From assembly GCA_963576735.1 (NCBI GenBank), contig OY755171.1:11532001-11596000 (forward strand): a stretch of 64,000 nucleotides of DNA, read 5' to 3'. This document shows, one piece after another, positions 42,710-53,998 of the stretch. Position 1 is the first letter of the stretch. The number at the start of each line of letters is the position of its first letter. The DNA comes from Bedellia somnulentella. Lineage: Eukaryota > Arthropoda > Insecta > Lepidoptera > Bedelliidae. A program made the position numbers and the translations under genes. The notes beneath the pieces are model-generated. The model was not told the DNA's origin. It searched no databases and saw only the letters and a program-made list of their open reading frames with translations.

Positions 42710-43060
42710 CTGGGATGCCATCATCAGATCCTGGTCTCATGGCACTTTCTCGGTAACAATAACATAACAAAAGAAATGTTTAGTGAACCTGTACTTCTCT
42801 TCATAAAAGCTACGAAGAGGAGTATAAATCTATATAGAATGTTGAAAGAACTGTTTCCTAACTCCTAGTGATTGAGGACCCACACCTTCCATCATCAGCT
42901 CAGCAGCATAACAATATGATTTTCAGAAGCAAATGTCAATATAAGTTCAGAAAATATGTAAAACGCGGTACATTTGCCTATAAAATTTCAGGGTTCCCCT
43001 CGATTCCTCCAGGATCCCATCATCAGACCCTGATATCCTCACAATGGTACCAATCCGGGA
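42710..43060 (+). repeat. Diverged CCATCATCAGA repeats
   Basis: GATTCCTCCAGGATCCCATC, ATCATCAGACCCTGATATCC and similar blocks occur three times. They recall the minisatellite at 4085-4619. Confidence 0.5.
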
Positions 43061-43857
43061 GTATCTTCTTTCGAATAAAAAAAATTAATCAAAATCAATT
43101 CATAAATGGCGAAATAATCGGCGAACAAACATAAAAAAAAATATACGGTCGAATTGAGAACACTCCTTTTTTAAGTCGGTTAAAAAGCATGTATGAAAAG
43201 ATTGACGAATGGGAACGAATCTCGAGAGGTCTGCCAGGATCATACAAAGTGGCGATCGATAGTTTCTACCTACCCCAATGGGAAGTAACGGCGTGAGTAT
43301 ATGTATGTATGTTTGAATAAAATCATCAAGATAATTGTGATCAAATTTCGATCAATACACGACCACTAATAATAACTTATACTCTCTAATTTATGAGAAC
43401 CTGACTCACCTCAAATACAAAGTGGTGAGTTTATTTCACAACACTGATTTTCAGCTTTCCGTCCTTACGATATAATATGTCTGTGAAAACAGCATATTGT
43501 CATGCACAAATAGGACGGAAATAATATAGTTTTCTACAACCAGCGGTATCAATCTCATGAAATCGGGGAAACATCCCAGCATGACATTCGCTACCGGAAA
43601 TCATAAGCGGCGACTGAATTTCTCAGCGGAGCGTTCTGAAACGGGCGCCAAAATTCGTGTCGAGCTCAGTAAGGCTTCTGGCTTATACCTATGCCAATGT
43701 TGTCACTTCCTCTACTTTTATTAAATATTTCCTTTTATTTTTAACAACAGTAGACACATTCTTATTTTTAAAATAACTGATTGTAAAGTATTATTAAAAT
43801 ATCAACGAGTGATGAATATAAATGAAGATCATAAGCTTGCCAACAAAGTACAAAGTG

Positions 43858-43925
43858 GCAATTGATAGTCTCTGCCTACCCCAATGGGAATATATAGTGT
43901 GAAAATATACATGTATGCATGTGTG
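43858..43925 (+). repeat. LINE 3' tail fragment
   Basis: CAAAGTGGCAATTGATAG and CTACCCCAATGGGAATATA precede TGTATGCATG. It is a very short 5'-truncated copy. Confidence 0.75.
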
Positions 43926-44324
43926 TATCAATGACTTATATGGGAAGAGGAAGATTACGATTTACATTCTATTACATTACATATACTTACAGCTATATAG
44001 CCAAATATAGCATTTAAAAGTCAAGAAGGAAAGCCTTCAGAACAAAAATATATTCTTGGAAGATGAGTGGAAAAACATTGTAAAATTAAGGTTAAAATAA
44101 CAATCACATTTACCTCGTTTGGTATTGGCTATGAAGAACACTTAAATTTTGGCTCCAAGTATCATATGAGTAAACAATATCAACGTTATGTAGTGGGTAG
44201 TGGGCATTGCAGGTAATATTTTCCCCAATTGTTTACCGATCTAAATGTGTCTAATCTGACGTCGTACTAAAATATCATTACATTCATGAATACATATAAA
44301 TATATTGCAAAGATTTTTTATTAA

Positions 44325-44443
44325 TCTATACTTATAATAAATCTGTAGAGAGGTCAATTCTGTACATGAAATATATTTTCAAAATAACTATCAGGTTGTG
44401 ATTAGGGATCGATACTGATGCCAAAAATGCAATCAGTAAAATT

Positions 44444-44505
<62 letters not shown>

Positions 44506-45315
44506 GGTTTGTATGTTCCTTATGGAAACGAAAACTACTCGACGGATTTTAACGAAACTTGGTACAATTATTCTTCATACTCCTGGGCAGGTTTGTGTAT
44601 ACTTTCCAACCGAGTAGTAAAGGGGAATTTTGGGAAATTTTGGGAAAACGGGAGAAGTTACTCCATTTTTTAAGCTTCCGTCGCGTGTGCAGCCTTAATG
44701 GTTAAACTTACATAGAAATCACGTATGACGGAAATATTCTTCATAAAATTATCTGAAAAAAAATCTTCAACAGTTTATGTCTATCTTTTACGGTTGACTC
44801 ACAATAACACGTGTATTTCCTGATAGCTTAGCAGTTCGGAACATTCTGATTATATTTGTTTACTCTTACGTTTGTAAACCTCTCACTCATCCCTAATTTT
44901 AAAAAGGTAACATTATTACCTATTCAATAAAAAAAGAATCATAGAAATCGGTAGAGAAACACCGAAATTATACATAAAATAAGCCATCGCGCCCGTGAAA
45001 ACCAAATCTTTACTAATTTACATATAACATACTAGATGGCGCCAGTAGTTGCATCCTACATCACGTAATGATTTATTGTTTAGTATAAGTACTTCATAGC
45101 GTTTTATTCCAAAATTTTCTATTAAACGGAAATACTGAACCGTTTATTAAAGCGCATTCAAAATCACCAAACTACACTATTTAGGGAGTGCTATAAATTT
45201 AATAAATTGAAAACATTGCGCTGAATTTCATAATGCTTGAGCAGTGACTGAAGAAAGAAACCTCAGATATTTAAAAAAACAACGCTACCCGTGCGAAGCT
45301 GGGACGATCCACTAG
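44325..45315 (+). mobile_element. Non-autonomous Helitron, 991 bp
   Basis: It begins TCTATACTTATAATAAATC after an A and ends GGACGATCCACTAG before a T. It is the same family as 31062-32051 on the other strand and aligns over its whole length. A (TCTG)n array corresponds to the GACA array there. Confidence 0.87.
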
Positions 45316-45895
45316 TTTTAAATAAATTCTTATTACTTTAAAGAAACAAATACCAGAAAATTATCTGAAACTGACGATCATTCATTCGTTTCTATTTTGT
45401 CACTTATTTATGAGATGTTGCTCTACAATATTTATGTAATTAGCTGCGATATTAGAGAGTAGATAGAGATCGTTAGGATCTTGTTATGAAAGGAAGACGC
45501 GACAGGAGAATTTATCATGAAGAAGTTATTGGGAGCGGTCACGTCTGATCATTAATTAATTAAATGAAAAGCATACCTTTCACGGTCCTGTGGTCCCCAC
45601 GGATCCATTACTTAATTAGCATTACCCTTCGCTGATAACTTTTTATTGTGACGTGTGACCGTGAATGTTTACCACAAAGTTTCTGAAACCATATCTTTAA
45701 TTTGTTTAAAAGAACTCGCTTATACAGGGCTTTGGTTGGGCTGGTTTTTGTTGTGAATAAATACAGCTTCACAGCTGATGTAATTGTACACATTATTGCT
45801 TATTATCAAAAGAATGTCATCTACTCTTATTTCATGTTTAGGCACTTATTTTATAATTATTTTGTAGTAATAAAGTAGTAGTATTTTCTTAATAG
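45316..45895. other. Intergenic DNA, nothing recognised
   Basis: No supported exon or repeat family. Confidence 0.45.
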
Positions 45896-45906
45896 TGCAT
45901 TATAAA

Positions 45907-46026
45907 TACATACATACATATACTCACAGCTATAAATCCCTAGAAGGGGTAGCCAGAGCTAAGAAATTAGAAATTCCTTAGCCACATTTGGAAAATTGAG
46001 TGGGGAAAGGATGGTAAAGTAAAGGT
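45907..46026 (-). mobile_element. 5'-truncated SINE-A with target duplication
   Basis: TGCATTATAAA before it and TGCATTATTAAA after it flank the 3' half of SINE-A. Confidence 0.8.
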
Positions 46027-46152
46027 TGCATTATTAAAGGTAAGCATTATTTGGGTTATGTATAAAATCATTTTATTGTTACATTATCTTCAAATGTTTG
46101 TAAATCTTGACCATCAAAATGAGTGTCTTCACTTTCCTGATTCTTTGTGCAG

Positions 46153-46246
46153 GTATAATGTATTGACAGTGAATTTGGACATCAACTCTACTCCACAAAC
46201 CTGTACTCGTACCATGAGGCATGGCATGTGGGAGCGAGTATTTCAA
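46153..46246 (+). CDS. Candidate orphan internal exon (94 nt)
   Basis: A pyrimidine-rich acceptor (TTTCCTGATTCTTTGTGCAG) and a strong donor (CAA|GTAAG) bound a 94 nt segment open in the frame YNVLTVNLDINSTPQT, CTRTMRHGMWERVFQ. The residue mix looks protein-like rather than AT-rich noise. I do not recognise the family, and the neighbouring exons were not found. It may belong to a gene with very long introns. Confidence 0.38.
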
Positions 46247-46384
46247 GTAAGAAGTGAGATACTGTCAGATTAATCGTACAAAATAATTCAGAGCATGCTA
46301 TAACTGGGAAATTTAAAAAAAATACATATATTAAGATAACGAGATCTATAAAGTTAAATAATCATGTATTTAGCAATTAAGCTT

Positions 46385-46495
46385 AAAATAGCACTAACCT
46401 TACTCTTCCCGCGGGTGTCGCAAGAGGCGATTTAGACTATTACGCATAAGTGATTTTTAAGCCATGCTGTTGGAGACCTATCATCAACAAATTAA
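46385..46495 (+). repeat. SINE-A, 5' half, diverged
   Basis: CCCGCGGGTGTCGCAAGAGG and GCTGTTGGAGACC mark an old truncated copy. Confidence 0.6.
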
Positions 46496-46643
46496 ATTCT
46501 TAAAACGAATTAAAATTATTTTATACCTAACAGTATAGAATAAATTAGAATTAGTAATGTTCTTGCAGATCCTTTGTTTCCATGTACACGAAGAGAACCC
46601 ACCTACAATAATCGTTTTTAAATAAACAATAAACATCGGTATT

Positions 46644-46872
46644 GCCGTGTAGTGTGGGCTTAGAATAGCACTACCCCATTTCCTCCGGTGGGTGTACGTA
46701 AGAGGCGACTAACGGTGTTGGGGCTTTTGAGGGATTTTTGGGCGATGTGGTTGGAGACCAACAACCTTTATTTTACCATCTTTTCCCCACGCAACTTCCA
46801 AAAGTGGTTGAGGAATTTCTAATTCCTTAGCCCTGGCTATCCCTTCTAGGGATTTATAGCCGTGAGTATATG
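46644..46872 (+). repeat. SINE-A
   Basis: Well conserved plus-sense copy with a short deletion after GGTTGGAGACC. Confidence 0.85.
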
Positions 46873-49190
46873 AATGAATTAATGAATCAGTACTACTTTT
46901 AACTTCCGAAAAAATATATTATTTCCAGCCTTCATATATTTACTATGTTTCTTAAGCAACCTTTTGATCCTTTTAAAAGATTAAACAAGAACGGAAACTT
47001 ATCAAAATTCAATCGTTAATTTTGCACCGCAATAAGCAATTTCTAATTTGGATAACTTCGGGGAGGCTCTAATTAATAATGTTAGTTATCAGCCTTTGAA
47101 CCACAATCAAAGAGCTTCCAAGTTCATGACGTGTCAATAATGGATTTATCCGAATTAAATAATTAACGGTTTCATAGTGCCCTCTATTTAACTGTGATTT
47201 GAAATGTAATCATTGGTTGGCATTCGGTGTAAAGCAATTAAGATGAGCTAACATCAATATTCTTTATCGCTACTTAAGCGGCTCACGAAATAAATAGCAG
47301 CTATCAAACAGCTATTTCACAAACTGTTCATAGCATCGTAAAACAACAAACATTGCGGAATTCCCTGTGACAAATAAAACTGTTGTGCTCGCATATTTTA
47401 TTTTATTTAATTCTAGATTTTTGTAATAAACCAATTTAGAAAGAACTGATTTAATTCATAGCAGCAAAACAGTTTCTATCGTTACTTATATGTTACCTAA
47501 AGTATACATACATATTTCGGTAACTTTTGAAGAAATTATATGTTCACATAACGTATTGGAATTCTGAAATTGTATAGGTAATATCTTTGAAGTTTATCTT
47601 TATTATGTACAGCACACAGTGTGCCAAAACTTTCTTCCGAGTTTATAATTTTAAGTACAGTGCAAATTTAATCGCATAAATTCGAGAGGTATCGAAACTG
47701 GAGCTTAATTTTCAGTTTATGTTGTTGGTGTTTATGTGCTCGGGAAAACATCTGGCTCTTGATTGCTTACGTTTTTATGCGCACTTAGAAATTCAAACGG
47801 CCCAGCTGGGAAAGGTGTGTAAATAATGCAATCACTGAGCTCCGCATTCATCCCTTTGTAATTTATATTTAAATGATTGGAACGTGTTGATTGCTAAACG
47901 AAATAGGTGGACATAGTCTATTAATCCGAGTTATACAAGTGAAAGAGTTTTGAAGAGAACGGAAATGTGAAGCAACAAAAATGCGACCTTGGTAAAACTA
48001 ATAAGTAAGTTAGCGAAACTTATTAGTCCGTCATAGCAATTTATTAAATACTGAATGAATATGATAGTCGAATAAAAGTTAATAATTAAAAAAAAATACA
48101 TTTTTTATTGTTTGTACTTTTTTGTATATATATTTTCAATGGCAAAACCATTTTTTTGTTAATAGTCATACATACAATTCAAATAAAGGGTAGGTAGAAC
48201 TTAAGGAAGAAAATTTCCTAGCCCCAATACGACATATAAACTATAATTAAATCATATTTATAATAATCTATTACGAATTTATGATATTCTAAATTTCTTT
48301 TCTAACGATTCTCATAAATTTACCATTAACTTCAAAAACGTTTGACGACGATTTTCAAGACGAACGAAGGATTTGCGCACCAACACTTTTGCTATTATCT
48401 GTTAAGAAAATCATATCAATCATAGCACATTCTATTTAATATTATTAAAAATTATGAACGAAAACAACTTTTTCACATAGTTTTTGTAAGAGCAACACTT
48501 TTATTAAACCAAATTTGTATTGGTACTACCTAAATGGTAGTATACAAATACAATATCATTACCTAGACATGGATGTACACTAAGCGTGATCTTTAATACC
48601 TCTGCTATCTTCACGCAGTATTCCATTAGCTGATTGGATTTCCTTTTAGTGTATTAGACTGCTCATCCCTTAGCATATTTCATCAAGGTACGCTGCAATA
48701 ATTATCAGACCTACACCCGATTTAAAGATCAGGATCAGTATTTTATATACATTTCTATGAGAATATTCTCTTCTTAAAATTGTATAATCCTTCAGTCGTA
48801 AGTTGTTTGATAATTTTCCAGTGAAAGGAAAAGCATGTAGTGTGGTATTAAGGGACAAAATGGTTCCACGCTGCAAGGGTCAACCAAATGGCCAACCACA
48901 ATACACGAATTTTGAGTTAAACTCATTGGATAGCTATATCTATATATAAATGTATTACTGTTTTCATTGGTTAATTTCACGCGACTGTAGATTTTTTTAA
49001 ATAATAATTTATCCATTGGTAACCTTTTTTAAGATAAGTTATGAGAGTACCATGTGGCCAAGCCAGTATGTGTCCGTCGTCATAAAAGAAAAACTTCTTT
49101 GAGAAAATATATTTTCCTACATATTATAGAAATTTTGAGTTGTCACTTCCTCTTTTACATATCTTAACTAATCTTAGTATCTAGTTTTAG
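46873..49190. other. Intergenic DNA with one SINE scrap
   Basis: A few SINE-A 3' bases (CATACATACAATTC, GGGTAGGTAGA) occur at about 48168-48230. No exon is supported. Confidence 0.45.
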
Positions 49191-49194
49191 CAGA

Positions 49195-49380
49195 TATTAG
49201 TGAATGGGAGAGAGTAGCAGTGGCGAGGGCGAGAGGGCGAGTAGACGCACAATCTGTTATTCAATGCGTGATGCGGACGGGCGGGAGGCTCGCTGGCGCC
49301 CAGCCTGCCTCGTAAATCAAACTCGCCATACGCTTTTGCATTATACAATTTTATTTGTGCGCGTCCGTTGAATAGATAAT
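49195..49380. promoter_or_regulatory. GC- and CpG-rich patch
   Basis: GCGAGGGCGAGAGGGCGAG, GATGCGGACGGGCGGG and TTTGTGCGCGTCCG stand out from AT-rich surroundings about 300-500 bp upstream of a membrane-protein-like frame. It may be a transcription start region; this is inference from composition only. Confidence 0.3.
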
Positions 49381-49687
49381 AAACTATGCCAGGTGAAACG
49401 TTTCGCGGCAGGATATGCAAGGAATATGAATAGCTACACTGTGTGCTCTATGCAAATTGTGTGTTTGATAAACGCCGAACATTTGTGTCGTATGAGTTTC
49501 CAGTTGTGTTTTAGTGTTTGTCTGAGTTAAATCACAAACGAAATTAGGGAAGCCTTTGCTACGTTTTTTTTTTTGTTGTTGAGATAAATAAGAAAGCTTT
49601 ATAGCTTTGCTCTCATTTTGTAAGTCGATATCTAACGGCATTAAGCAAATACGCAACATTGTTACAATCTAATTAATTATTTCAATT

Positions 49688-49942
49688 ATGAGCGGCAATA
49701 AAATGGGTTTAAATTTATATAACTTGGTAAAACACAGATTGCTGATCAGCGTTCATGTTAATGAAATGGGAAATGTAATGATCGTAATTACAGCCGCCAT
49801 TTTTACTGCATTGTTGGCAGCCTCCATCCTCGGAATCACCTGGCATTACCGTACTCGCAAAAATATTTCGGCTAATAGCCCATCTGTTCAAGTACTCGCC
49901 ATAATATATTTCAGCTATTATAATCAACAAAAACTGTCCTAA
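49688..49942 (+). CDS. Candidate exon encoding a single-pass membrane segment
   Basis: The ATG frame has a polar start, then VMIVITAAIFTALLAASIL, a good membrane span, followed by basic WHYRTRKN, the usual positive-inside pattern for type I or signal-anchor proteins. The frame continues past a possible weak donor (CAA|GTACTC at about 49890) to a TAA at 49942, so the exon end is uncertain. The product is unknown. Confidence 0.35.
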   Translation: MSGNKMGLNLYNLVKHRLLISVHVNEMGNVMIVITAAIFTALLAASILGITWHYRTRKNISANSPSVQVLAIIYFSYYNQQKLS

Positions 49943-49984
49943 GTATGACATAAGATGTTTATTTATAATTATTGGTGAGTTTGA

Positions 49985-50050
49985 TGCATGTAAAGAACGC
50001 AAAAGAGGTTTATCAGGACTACCCAAATATAAATAAAAGTGTGAGTATAA
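49985..50050 (+). repeat. LINE 3' tail fragment, diverged
   Basis: GCAAAAGAGGTTTATCAGG, CTACCCAAATA and GTGTGAGTATA are in LINE tail order. Confidence 0.55.
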
Positions 50051-50159
50051 ATAAGTTTACATCTTTTGTCAACACTTACTATTTTTAAACAAAGCTACAA
50101 ATGAGAGCATTAGTTTTTGTAAGAAAGAAAAATGAGAATAAATGATTAAAACAACGCGG

Positions 50160-50290
50160 ACAAGTTTGTTTGTGGTGTCGCAGCTTAGCGGGGCCGGTCG
50201 ACCCATTCGTCTTTATTAGTGAGGATTCGAGCTATCTTGGCGACACGCGACAACACGCCATTTTCACTGCCAGCCTTAAACGGTGCTGAT
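50160..50290. other. CpG-rich patch
   Basis: GCGGGGCCGGTCGACCC and GGCGACACGCGACAACACGCC stand out from AT-rich DNA. It could be a promoter, an untranslated exon or an old element. Confidence 0.25.
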
Positions 50291-50452
50291 TATTGTTTCT
50301 TTTAATACGAACAATATGCTACACTGTTTTCTGTTCATTAAATATAATTAGAACAGTGAATGCCGAGACGAAGTTGCTTGGAAAATAAATTTGATTTGTT
50401 TTCTATCTTTGTCCAAAACTTCTTAACATTTAATTTCTATAAATACGAAAAT

Positions 50453-50675
50453 GTACTCATGGCTATAAATCCCTAGAAGTGCCGTAACACCAGAAAAAGA
50501 TGCTTTTAAGCCACTTTCGGAAGGTAAACGAGGGAAGATTGAAAAATAAATGTTGTTGGGGACCCATCACCATGGCCCGAAAATCACTCAAAAAGCCCCA
50601 ATACTCTTAGTAGCCTCTTACGAACACCCACGGGTAGAAATAAGGTAGTGCTATTCTATGCCGACACTAGACACC
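50453..50675 (-). repeat. SINE-A, diverged
   Basis: Minus-sense copy with most blocks present, from TACTCATGGCTATAAATCC to GCCGACACTAGACACC. Confidence 0.8.
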
Positions 50676-51259
50676 TAATTTATATTTTTCAATATTTAAC
50701 ACCATAATATGTGATGTGGATGAATTAAGAATAGTTTAATACGTGAAAGGGGTAGTGTAAATAGTTTGAGCACATAGAGATGCTGGGTAAGTAAAGTTGT
50801 GTATAATCCATTTGTCTCCAGTCATTTAACGGAAACCCAATTTTTAATACAAAATTCGATAAAAAACAGAGTCATCTACGTATGTATTTTGAATTTATTA
50901 AATATTTTTTAAGCCCACAACCAAACCCGCGAATCAAATAGGACCACATTGGTAGTATAGCCAACCGAACTGAAAATCAATTTTAGTAATCGATTGACTA
51001 TATATGGAGTAGCCACGTAACATACATACAATTTTTTTTACATAAAATCGAATGGAGTCATTCCTTTTTTGAGGTCGGTCGAAAAGTAATATATTTCATG
51101 GCATCTGAAATAAATTAAGAAACAACAAAGTACAAATCTCATCACACGATGTGGTAACATATATATATAACTGTGTAAAACTGTCATTTGAAAGAAGGGC
51201 TACCTTCTTTCGCTGTCCTACGAGGATACAAAATCTCTTCTTAGAGTAATGCATCACGT

Positions 51260-51300
51260 TAGACACACACAAATACACAAACACACACACACATACATAG
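51260..51300. repeat. CA microsatellite
   Basis: A short imperfect CA run. Confidence 0.7.
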
Positions 51301-51672
51301 TTACATATACACAAAATTATACACTTCACGCGCACCTGTCCTATTGTTATTGTTCAGTAGCATTTTAGTAAAGCTCAATTGAAATATTTTAATTCTTTTA
51401 GGTTAAATTTTCTTGTCACTTTTACTTATGAACAACTACTTATTTTTATTCTTTTTATTGTTTTTAATTTGTAATTATTATTCCGTTTTTTTTTAAATTG
51501 TTGTTAACCTTTTTTTTCTTTGTTTAGTTTTTTGTTTAATTTATTCATTTTATATAAAGCAGGTAAAATAAGAAACTTGCGATACAGGCCATGCCTAGTG
51601 CAAGGTTCAACGCAAAGATGCATTTTGTATAAATGAATATGAAAATAAATGATTATTATGACTATTATTATT

Positions 51673-52178
51673 TTAATAGATAGATAAGCATCATATTTTA
51701 TTAAAAACACATACCATACTCAGGGCCATGAATCCCAAAAAGGGGTAGCCAGACCTTCAGAGTTAGAAACTCCTCAGCCAACTTTGGGAGTTGATATGAG
51801 AAAAGATAGAAGAAATTAAGTATAGTTGGTGATGGGTCTCCAATCGAATCTTCCAAAAACCTCTTGAAAAAGCCCCGCACCCTTAGTCGCCACTACGACA
51901 CCCGTGGTTAGAAAGGGATAGTGACGTTCTAAGCCAGCACTACACGGCAAAACAACATTTTCGTAATATCTCTAAACGAATTGCATTACCAAAAATATGA
52001 ATATGAAAGAAGAACATAGTTTGAGAGATGCGCCCGTGCGGAGCAGCGTCAGATGGCGCGGCGTCCGAAATACTGAGCGAACGTGACTGACTAGCATTAC
52101 ACGGTTGCACACAGCAAGTACATGCATTATGAATTGCATAAATCTTTCTTATTATATTGATGGAATTTATTGAAACAT
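51673..52178 (+). repeat. Tandem duplication, copy 1 (with SINE-A inside)
   Basis: Matches 52461-52722, including GATGCGCCCGTG, GCAGCGTCAGATGGCGCGGC and ACTGAGCGAACGTGACTGAC. A SINE-A at 51710-51948 interrupts this copy only. Confidence 0.88.
51710..51948 (-). mobile_element. SINE-A with paralogous empty site
   Basis: AAAACA flanks the insert on both sides (51704-51709 and 51949-51954). The duplicate locus at 52491-52500 reads TAAAAACAAC with no SINE, so it shows the site before insertion. Confidence 0.87.
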
Positions 52179-52195
52179 CTACGCTGTGTGCTTCT

Positions 52196-52438
52196 GCTGT
52201 GTAGTGTTGGCTTAGAATATCACTACCCCATTTCCACTTCCGGTGGGTGTACGCAAGGGGCAACTAAGGGTAATGGTGTTTTTTAAGTGATTTTGTGCGA
52301 TGCGGGTTTAGACCTATCACCAATAACATTAGTATACAATATTTTCCGCACTCAGCTTCCAAAAGAGGCTGATGAATTTCTGATTCTGTAGCCAGAGCTA
52401 CCCCTGTTGGTTATATATAGCCGTGAGTATTATGTATC
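52196..52438 (+). repeat. SINE-A
   Basis: Plus-sense, diverged copy from GCTGTGTAGTGTTGGC to AGCCGTGAGTATTATG. Confidence 0.82.
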
Positions 52439-52460
52439 TGTTATTATGTATTAAACTACT

Positions 52461-52722
52461 TTAATAGATACATAAGCATAAAATTTTCATTAAAAACAAC
52501 GTTTCCATAATATTTCTAAACGAATTGCATTGCCAAAAATATGAATATGAAAGAAGAACATAGTTTGAGAGATGCGCCCGTGTGGAGCAGCGTCAGATGG
52601 CGCGGCGTCCGAAATACTGAGCGAACGTGACTGACTAGCATTACACGGTTGCACACAGCAAGTACATGCATTATGAATTGCATAAATCTTTCTTGCTATA
52701 TTGATGGAATTTATTGAAATAT
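52461..52722 (+). repeat. Tandem duplication, copy 2 (uninterrupted)
   Basis: Partner of 51673-52178. It keeps the ancestral, uninterrupted sequence. Confidence 0.88.
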
Positions 52723-52742
52723 GTAAACTTGTTTGTCTGATG

Positions 52743-52974
52743 GCTGTGTAGAGTCGGCTAAGACAAGCTCTATCCCATTTGTTCCCGTGGGTGTTCGTAA
52801 AAGGCGGATAAGGGTATTAGTCTTTTCTAAGTGTTTTTGGACGATGAGGTTGGGGACCCATCATCACCTTTATTTCCCACTTTCCAAAATTGCCTGAAGG
52901 ATTTTAATTCTTGTCTCTTGCTACCTCTTCTAGGGATTTATAACCGTGAGTATATGTATGTATGTAAACTGTAT
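52743..52974 (+). repeat. SINE-A
   Basis: Plus-sense copy, more diverged, with the tail TATATGTATGTATG. Confidence 0.8.
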
Positions 52975-53006
52975 GTAAACTAAGAAAAGTAAACGAAAAG
53001 GAAAAT

Positions 53007-53113
53007 ACTAATAAGTAAAGGAATTAAAAATTTCGACACCGGCGGGGATCGAAACCGCGAAATTTTCGAAGGTGAAGGAGGTGTCGAAATTTTTCTTTCC
53101 TTTATTTATTAGT
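53007..53113. mobile_element. Hairpin element with tRNA T-arm-like core
   Basis: ACTAATAAGTAAAGG and CCTTTATTTATTAGT form the outer arms, and TTTCGACACC and GGTGTCGAAA the inner ones. The core, read on the minus strand, has GGTTTCGATCCCCG. It has the same design and 3' flank motif (TAATAATCCCTCATGAG) as 24074-24197. Confidence 0.7.
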
Positions 53114-53329
53114 AATAATCCCTCATGAGGTTTTCATGAACAAAAACATTCAAATTATGTGAAAAGGAAAATAGTTTTATTTGTGCATGAGATCATAACA
53201 TATGTGAAATGAATTCAACCATGGCCTTGCTTTTTACTATCCAAATTCTTTAACATATTAATTATACAGAATATAAAAAACATGCAAAAATAACAAAGCG
53301 CAGAAATCTACATACATACTACAACAAAT

Positions 53330-53533
53330 ATCAGAAATGAATAGCCAGAGCTTGTGATCTAAAAATTCTTCAGCCTCTTTTGGAATCTAAGTTCGGAAAG
53401 GATTATATAATGAAATTAGTTGTAGATGGTTCTACGACCATATAGCCCACAATCGCTTAAAAAGATCGACTACTCTGAGAGCTTAAAACAGCCGTGGGAA
53501 TAAATGGGTAAGTGTTTTTCTGAGCCAACTCAG
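53330..53533 (-). repeat. SINE-A, degenerate
   Basis: AATAGCCAGAGC, CTTCAGCCTCTTTTGG and TTTTTCTGAGCCAACTC are in SINE-A order. Confidence 0.6.
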
Positions 53534-53734
53534 CCGCCCGAAAACTCTGAACCCCTAAAAAATCCGAGATTACTCCACAATTTTCTTACCTGAGAGGAAA
53601 ACTATAAGTGTAGAAAACTACAGAGAAAAGAACATAGCATAGTGACATTTATAACTGGGTTTGTTAAACTTGCACGTTCGCAATGGCTGCCATGGCTAAA
53701 CTAGATGGTCTCAACTGTAATATGAAGGAGGTTC

Positions 53735-53860
53735 CTTAATTTTATTTTACAATCTTTTCCCCACTCATCTTCTAAAAGTGGCTGAAGATATTCTTATTCT
53801 GAAGCTTTGGCTACCCCTTCTAGGGATTTATAGGCGTGTTTGTGTGTATATATGTTAGTA
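53735..53860 (+). repeat. SINE-A, 3' half
   Basis: Runs from ATCTTTTCCCCACTCATC to CTACCCCTTCTAGGG and a TGTGTATATATG tail. Confidence 0.75.
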
Positions 53861-53913
53861 TGTTTTATAATTATATAAAAGCATAAAAAATTTGATTGAA
53901 ATCGATTATAAAA

Positions 53914-53998
53914 TTAAAAATTTAGCTCAAATTTATACCTTCTTTATATGGGTAACTCAATGTCTTTTGTCTTTGTATACAATCTCTATTCTGATGAC
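53914..53998 (+). repeat. Inverted repeat arm, left
   Basis: TTTAGCTCAAATTTATACC, TGTCTTTTGTCTTTGTATAC and AATCTCTATTCTGATGAC are reversed at 55444-55527, flanking the GC-rich ORF. Confidence 0.82.

Larger units (their letters stand above)
41699..43186. mobile_element. Insertion with AACCGACTT/AAGTCGGTT ends
   Basis: The insert begins near AAAACCGACTTC and ends CCTTTTTTAAGTCGGTT, with A-rich sequence at both edges that blurs the exact boundary. It contains a 600 bp hairpin, a SINE-B and diverged CCATCATCAGA repeats. Ends like this are very common in Lepidoptera. The superfamily is unknown. Confidence 0.65.
41490..43315 (+). repeat. LINE 3' end fragment, split by a 1.5 kb insertion
   Basis: LINE tail sequence at 41490-41698 (to GCGAAAATAAAA) resumes at 43187 (GCATGTATGAAAAG) and runs to CTACCCCAATGGG, GGCGTGAGTATATG and a TATG tail at 43315. 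The two parts join in the correct order. Confidence 0.8.
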
